Shown one piece after another: positions 31,522 through 35,796 of a DNA stretch of 35,796 nucleotides. A model generated the notes under the pieces. That model ran no database searches. It worked only from the letters and a program-made list of their open reading frames with translations, and had not been told where the DNA came from. The DNA is from Clostridia bacterium (GTDB lineage Bacteria; Bacillota; Clostridia; Oscillospirales; CAG-272). Numbering within the stretch: position 1 is the first letter of the stretch; the number at the start of each line of letters is the position of its first letter. The translations under genes were made by a program, and so were the position numbers. The stretch spans positions 1 to 35,796 of the forward strand of contig JAFTPJ010000130.1 of NCBI GenBank assembly GCA_017463405.1, read 5' to 3'.

Positions 31522-31977
31522 TCAATTTTTCAATCTGTCCAGCGCGTTTTGCAGAATGATTTGCGCCGAAAGCGTATCGATCACGCCCTTGCGCTTCGTC
31601 CCGCGCGTATTGGTCTCGTTGAGATAGCGCGACGCACTCATGGTGGTCATGCGCTCGTCCATCATAGCAACGGGAATCCCGTCAAGACGAGCGCGCAAAA
31701 GTGCCGCAAATTCGCGGCAGCGGTCGGCGCGAAACCCCTCCGAGCCGTCCATATTCTTAGGCAATCCCACGACCACGGCGGTTGCCTTTTGCTCGCGAAC
31801 GACATCCGCCACCTTGTCGGCGGTCTTTTCAATACCGCCGGGCGAGACGTACCCGATGCCAGATGCCAGAAATCTCCCGATATCCGATACCGCAAGCCCG
31901 GTTCGTGTATCACCGAAATCCACGCCGAGAATACGTCCGCTCGTCTCCTTTAAGTCCATTACGGTCGTTTCGTTCAT
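31522..31977 (-). CDS. ruvX: RuvX/YqgF-family RNase H-fold nuclease
   Basis: RuvX (YqgF) is a putative Holliday junction resolvase that is also implicated in 16S rRNA 5'-end processing and anti-termination. The 151-residue product has the family's RNase H-like sequence: LGVDFGDTRTGLAVSD near residue 17 (first acidic residue), VVVGLPKNMDGSEG near 68, and MDERMTTMSASRYL near 106, then KGVIDTLSAQIIL with the last conserved Asp. Its length matches the family (about 140-150). GAGGAA lies just upstream of the ATG at 31977, seven bases after the fmt stop. In Firmicutes ruvX is more often near alaS; placement after fmt is a local rearrangement. Confidence 0.94.
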   Translation of the reverse strand: MNETTVMDLKETSGRILGVDFGDTRTGLAVSDIGRFLASGIGYVSPGGIEKTADKVADVVREQKATAVVVGLPKNMDGSEGFRADRCREFAALLRARLDGIPVAMMDERMTTMSASRYLNETNTRGTKRKGVIDTLSAQIILQNALDRLKN

Positions 31978-31984
31978 ATCTTCC

Positions 31985-32941
31985 TCACTTCGTCAAAAAT
32001 GAGCAACTGCCCAGCACGTCCCCAACGTTGATTTTTCTTCCGTTGATAAAATCGGCGGCACGCATGCGCTTCTTGCCCTCGGGAAGCACCTCCGAAAGTG
32101 CCACCGTGCCATCCCCACAGGCGACCTCAATCACGCCGCCCGACAACGACAAAACCGTTCCTACGGGTGCAAAGGCCCCCGACTCCTTACAAACCGAGCT
32201 TGCCGTTACCTTGAGCATTTTGCCATCGGGCGTGCGCGTAAAGGCAAGCGGGATTGGAGACAGACCGCGAATACGATCGTGCACCTGCTGTGCCGATGCA
32301 GAAAAATCAATCACGCAATCGCTCTTTTCAATTTTTGCGGCATAGGTCGCAAGACTGTCATCCTGCTTGATTCTTATCAGTGTGCCGTCCTTAATCGCCG
32401 CAAGCGTCCGTAGCAGCGTTTGTGCGCCGCACGCGCCGAGCTTATCGTGCACCGTTTCAAAATTATCATCCTGCCCGATGGCAATCCGATCTGCCATCAG
32501 CATATCCCCCGTATCCAATCCCACGTCCATCATCATCGTCGTAATTCCCGTCTCGGGCTTTCCGTCGATGATCGCGCGCTGCATCGGAGCGGCACCGCGA
32601 TACTCGGGCAACAGTGACCCGTGAACGTTGACGCATCCGTGCTTCGGGTACTCTAATACGTTCGCAGGCAAAATCTTTCCGTACGCCACCACGACGATCA
32701 GCTCCGGTGCGATCGTTTCCAGCAGTGCGGCAAACTCCTCACCGCGCAGCGTTGCGGGTTGATATACGGGGATGTCCTGCTCCAGCGCATACACCTTCAC
32801 GGGTGGCGGGGTCAACGTATATCCTCTGCCCTTCGGCTTATCGGGCTGTGTCACAACACCGACGATCTCCTCACCCGATTCTACCAATGCGCGCAAAGAA
32901 AACAGCGCGAAATCGGGCGTTCCCATAAACAGAATGCGCAT
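31985..32941 (-). CDS. fmt: Methionyl-tRNA formyltransferase
   Basis: Fmt transfers a formyl group from 10-formyltetrahydrofolate to Met-tRNA(fMet), preparing it for initiation. The 318-residue product begins MRILFMGTPDFALFSL (conserved), with HGSLLPEYRGAAPMQRAI near 110 holding the catalytic His and surrounding folate site, and TGITTMMMDVGLDTGDML near 135 holding the catalytic Asp. The C-terminal domain (about 205-318) binds tRNA. Two ATGs are available; the second, at 32941, is chosen because GAGG lies 7 bases upstream and homologues start with MRI. It overlaps the def stop codon by one base (TGATG), giving translational coupling between formylation and deformylation enzymes. Confidence 0.95.
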   Translation of the reverse strand: MRILFMGTPDFALFSLRALVESGEEIVGVVTQPDKPKGRGYTLTPPPVKVYALEQDIPVYQPATLRGEEFAALLETIAPELIVVVAYGKILPANVLEYPKHGCVNVHGSLLPEYRGAAPMQRAIIDGKPETGITTMMMDVGLDTGDMLMADRIAIGQDDNFETVHDKLGACGAQTLLRTLAAIKDGTLIRIKQDDSLATYAAKIEKSDCVIDFSASAQQVHDRIRGLSPIPLAFTRTPDGKMLKVTASSVCKESGAFAPVGTVLSLSGGVIEVACGDGTVALSEVLPEGKKRMRAADFINGRKINVGDVLGSCSFLTK

Positions 32942-33393
32942 CATTCCACCTCACGGATCATCTTATCGATAAACAGCTTGCCATCCAGATGGTCGATCTC
33001 ATGGCAGAGCGCGCGGGCGAGCAACTCGCTTCCGCTGATCTCAAAGGTCTCTCCCTTGCGGTTGAGCGCACGCACGGTCACGTGCATCGGGCGCTTGGTA
33101 ATCCCCCAGCGCCCCGGAATGGAGAGACATCCCTCCGACTCCTCCTGCTCACCCGCGAAGGCGATGATTTTTGGATTGATCAGCTCAATCACCTCGCCCG
33201 GCTCAACCTCAACCACCGCAATGCGGCGCAAAATGCCCACCTGGGGAGCGGCAAGACCGCATCCGTCGGCGTCGCGCATGGTTTCGATCATATCATCCAG
33301 CAGTGTGATGATACGGGGAGTAATCTGATCTATAGGACGGCAGACCTTACGCAAAGTCTCGTCGCCGTGCTTTACAATTTTTAGCTTCGCCAT
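32941..33393 (-). CDS. def: Peptide deformylase
   Basis: Def removes the formyl group from the N-terminal Met of new proteins. The 150-residue metalloenzyme shows all three family motifs: GCGLAAPQVG (residues about 44-53), EGCLSIPG (about 86-93, metal-ligand Cys) and HEIDHLDG (about 130-137, two metal-ligand His and catalytic Glu). Its length fits the short Firmicutes/Gram-negative type I form. GAGG lies about 9 bases before the ATG. The gene starts 30 bases after priA and overlaps fmt by one base. Confidence 0.96.
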   Translation of the reverse strand: MAKLKIVKHGDETLRKVCRPIDQITPRIITLLDDMIETMRDADGCGLAAPQVGILRRIAVVEVEPGEVIELINPKIIAFAGEQEESEGCLSIPGRWGITKRPMHVTVRALNRKGETFEISGSELLARALCHEIDHLDGKLFIDKMIREVE

Positions 33394-33423
33394 TTTGATA
33401 AACCTCTTTTCTATACTTTCGCT

Positions 33424-35796
33424 TTACAGATTAGACGGGTTGAGATCGATTCCAAGGATCACCCGTCTGCCCGCCCGCTGTCCAAACTTACACAGCACCT
33501 CGGAAAACATGGCGAGCGTTCGCTTTGTCAGCTTGCATTTGATGACCATGCGCATCCGATAACGGTTATCCACACGGTATACGGGCGCTTCAAACGGACC
33601 GAAGGTCACAAGCTGTACGTCTTGATATTCCCCCGCCGTCAATTCCTTCAGGATATTGGTCAGAACCGGGGTGTTTTTCAACAATTCATTTTCATATTCG
33701 CTCGTCAGCGTCAACAGTGCAATATCGCAAAATGGCGGAAAGGTCAACAGCTTCCGCAATCGGATCTCGCGCTCGTAGAATGCCTCGTAGTCCTGCGCAC
33801 AGGCAAGCCGGATGATCTCGCTGTCGGGATTGTTGGTTTGGATGACCGCCATTCCCTCCTTATCTCCTCTGCCCGCGCGACCGATCACCTGCGTCAGCAT
33901 CGCAAAAGTGCGCTCCGATGCACGATAATCGTCCAGATAGAGAGACATGTCCGCCAACAGCACGCCCACCAGTGTGACGTCAGGAAAATCATGTCCCTTT
34001 GTCACCATCTGCGTGCCGAGCAGAACGTCTGCCTTATGCTCGCGGAATTGCGCCAGCATCTCGTCGTAAGCAAATTTGGTCGCGGTTGTGTCGGTATCCA
34101 TACGTAAAATTTTCGCATCGGGCAAAAGCATTCCCAACTCCTCCTCCACACGCTGCGTGCCAAAGCCCATGCGAGCGAGATGCTCGGAATTACAGGACGG
34201 ACACAGCTTGGGTACCGGCAAGTGCTTTCCGCACCAATGGCAAACGAGATCCCCCTCGTTATACGTCCCGCGCCGCGTGTGATAGGTCATCGCCACCGAG
34301 CAGGACGGGCATGTCACAGCCGCGCCGCAACTCCGACAGCTCAAAAAATGATTGTAACCGCGGCGGTTCAAAAACAGCACCGACTGCTCCCCGTTTGCGT
34401 GCACACGGCAAAGCTCCTTCATCAGGCGCTCCCCCATCGGAGAAAGTCCGCCCGCGCCGGCCTCGCGACGCATATCCGCGATTTCCACGCGCGGCAGCTT
34501 TGCATTGCCGTATCGGTGCGCAAGACGCACCAGCGTATAAACGCCCTCCTTCGCCTTCTGATAGCTCTCCAGCGAGGGGGTTGCCGATACCAACAGCATC
34601 AGAGCTTTGTTTGCGGCACAACGGTAGCGTGCGATATCTTTAGTATGATATTTCGGATTCTGATCCGACTTATAGGTATGCTCCTGCTCCTCGTCGATGA
34701 TGATCGCACCGAGATTTTTCACGGGTGAGAATACCGCCGAGCGCGTTCCGACCACCACGTCGGCGCGCCCGTCGCGAATGCGGCAATACGCATCATACCG
34801 CTCACCCGCCGACAGCGCGGAATGAATGACCGCCACGCGGTTGCCGTATCGGGCGCAGAAGATCGACACCGATTGCGGCGTCAGCGCGATTTCGGGCAAA
34901 AGAACAATCACCCCCCTGCCCCGCTCCAGCATTTGATCAATCAGCGCGGTCATAACCGAGGTTTTACCGCTTCCCGTCACGCCGTGCAGCAGTGCCGCGC
35001 GAGCTTCCCCCGAAACAGCAAGCTCCGAGAGCATCTCCAGCGCCGCTGATTGCTCCTCGTTGAGACGGATCGGCGTCATTCCCATGTATGCAGCATTTCC
35101 GTACGGGTTGCGATCGGTGCGCACCTCCTCGGTCTTGAGCACGCCTTTTCGCAAAAGCGATTTCAACGTCGCATCGCTCACACCCGCTGCGTCACGTAGC
35201 TCGGCACCCGTCATCGGCGTTTCCGCCTCGATCAATGCGCGCAATGCGCTTTTCTGTTTCTCACCTGAGAGCAGCATCCCGTCCACCACATTTCCGTCCA
35301 GTAACAGGTATGCATCCTCGCGCGAGAGCCCGGAAAGCCAGACTCGCTCGCATTTGCCTGCCGAGGCATCCTTCAGAACCACCGCTTTTTTCAGATAGCC
35401 CAGCCGCGTCAGGCGCTTCAGATGAATCTCGACGCCCGCACCAAAATGCCGGCGCAGTGTATCCGCGCGCGCCTCCTTGTTTTTTTGCAGATATTCATAT
35501 ACGAACAAATCCGACGATGGGATATCGTCGGAGCTTGTCGGTATTTGTTCCGGAGCGATTGCATACACCGCTACCAGACGCGAAAGCGCCGATGCGGGGA
35601 TCATCGCGCGCACGGCGTCCCCCGTAGTGCAGAGCGTCCGCAGCTTCATAAAGCCACAAAGTCCGAGCATCTCCGCATTCAAAGAAAGCTCGCCCGGACA
35701 AACGGCAAGAACGGATTTCATTTCCGCATACGAGGAAGTCTCCTTCAATTCGACGACCAGCGCCATGCGGCGGTGATTTGCGATTCCGAACGGAAC
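33424..35796 (-). CDS. priA: Primosomal protein N' (replication restart helicase), N-terminus beyond window
   Basis: PriA is a 3'-to-5' helicase that restarts stalled replication forks. The 790 residues within the window begin in mid-gene (VPFGIANHRR, the typical region after the N-terminal strands), so the true start lies past 35796; the internal ATG at 35766 is not the start. Features: the DNA-binding and winged-helix region (about 10-240), Walker A GVTGSGKTS (about 275-285), Walker B/DEEQEH (about 370), and the primosome zinc region with paired Cys motifs (CRSCGAAVTCPSC, CHWCG, CPSC; about 488-540). The helicase C-terminal motifs GTQMVTKGHDFPDV and QVIGRAGRG (about 590-660) complete it. 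It heads the minus-strand run that contains def and fmt. Confidence 0.97.
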   Translation of the reverse strand, partial: VPFGIANHRRMALVVELKETSSYAEMKSVLAVCPGELSLNAEMLGLCGFMKLRTLCTTGDAVRAMIPASALSRLVAVYAIAPEQIPTSSDDIPSSDLFVYEYLQKNKEARADTLRRHFGAGVEIHLKRLTRLGYLKKAVVLKDASAGKCERVWLSGLSREDAYLLLDGNVVDGMLLSGEKQKSALRALIEAETPMTGAELRDAAGVSDATLKSLLRKGVLKTEEVRTDRNPYGNAAYMGMTPIRLNEEQSAALEMLSELAVSGEARAALLHGVTGSGKTSVMTALIDQMLERGRGVIVLLPEIALTPQSVSIFCARYGNRVAVIHSALSAGERYDAYCRIRDGRADVVVGTRSAVFSPVKNLGAIIIDEEQEHTYKSDQNPKYHTKDIARYRCAANKALMLLVSATPSLESYQKAKEGVYTLVRLAHRYGNAKLPRVEIADMRREAGAGGLSPMGERLMKELCRVHANGEQSVLFLNRRGYNHFLSCRSCGAAVTCPSCSVAMTYHTRRGTYNEGDLVCHWCGKHLPVPKLCPSCNSEHLARMGFGTQRVEEELGMLLPDAKILRMDTDTTATKFAYDEMLAQFREHKADVLLGTQMVTKGHDFPDVTLVGVLLADMSLYLDDYRASERTFAMLTQVIGRAGRGDKEGMAVIQTNNPDSEIIRLACAQDYEAFYEREIRLRKLLTFPPFCDIALLTLTSEYENELLKNTPVLTNILKELTAGEYQDVQLVTFGPFEAPVYRVDNRYRMRMVIKCKLTKRTLAMFSEVLCKFGQRAGRRVILGIDLNPSNL

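Noticed and set aside
35737..35766. priA start at the ATG at 35766
   Set aside because: The frame stays open to the window edge and encodes conserved PriA sequence (VPFG) upstream, so the gene is cut by the window rather than starting there.

Overview
The window looks like chromosomal DNA of a Gram-positive anaerobe of the class Clostridia (Firmicutes), probably a gut lineage. This rests on strong AGGAGG-type ribosome binding sites, textbook TTGACA-17-TATAAT promoters, a priA-def-fmt-rsmB-rlmN-rsgA gene order typical of Firmicutes, an indolepyruvate:ferredoxin oxidoreductase, a BspA-like leucine-rich-repeat lipoprotein and a sugar-type binding lipoprotein. Species cannot be fixed from the sequence alone. 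No tRNA, rRNA, CRISPR array, insertion sequence or prophage gene was recognised.

Layout. 1-89 is the tail of ribosomal protein L1, closed by a bidirectional terminator shared with a convergent, shortened YitT-type membrane protein (minus strand). 981-3236 is a serC-serA serine biosynthesis operon with its own promoter, a 5' hairpin and a terminator. About 500 bp without a convincing gene follow. 3794-6622 (minus) is a BspA-like surface lipoprotein, divergent from 6835-11028 (plus): yifB/comM-type ATPase, MATE exporter and a cation diffusion facilitator with a manganese-type site. 11158-12864 is a long-chain acyl-CoA synthetase, convergent with a minus-strand group at 12952-18370: exo/endonuclease/phosphatase-family protein, second acyl-CoA synthetase, iorA (split by an in-frame TAG), iorB and a hotdog acyl-CoA thioesterase. 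This group fits conversion of aryl/2-oxo acids derived from amino acids to acyl-CoAs and free acids. 18681-20351 (minus) is an orphan solute-binding lipoprotein. 20798-23537 (plus) holds aspartate kinase and a CPA2 cation:proton antiporter.

23590-35796 is one long minus-strand run of twelve closely spaced genes: priA (cut by the window edge), def, fmt, ruvX, a nitrilase-GDPD fusion, a pyridoxamine kinase, an unknown membrane-anchored protein, a GH43-like protein, rsmB, rlmN, a tiny membrane protein with one PASTA domain, and rsgA. Compared with the Bacillus-type order (priA-def-fmt-rsmB-rlmN-prpC-prkC-rsgA), five genes are inserted between fmt and rsmB. The phosphatase prpC is missing. In place of the Ser/Thr kinase prkC there is only a TM-PASTA protein without a kinase domain.

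The observations most worth following are: (1) the kinase-less PASTA protein exactly at the prkC locus; (2) the nitrilase-glycerophosphodiesterase fusion with a substituted metal ligand, in a metabolic cassette inside a translation/replication operon; (3) the in-frame amber codon between the two halves of iorA; (4) a direct repeat CGTTAAG-N11-CGTTAA(G/A) found in two regulatory regions that flank the solute-binding protein gene.
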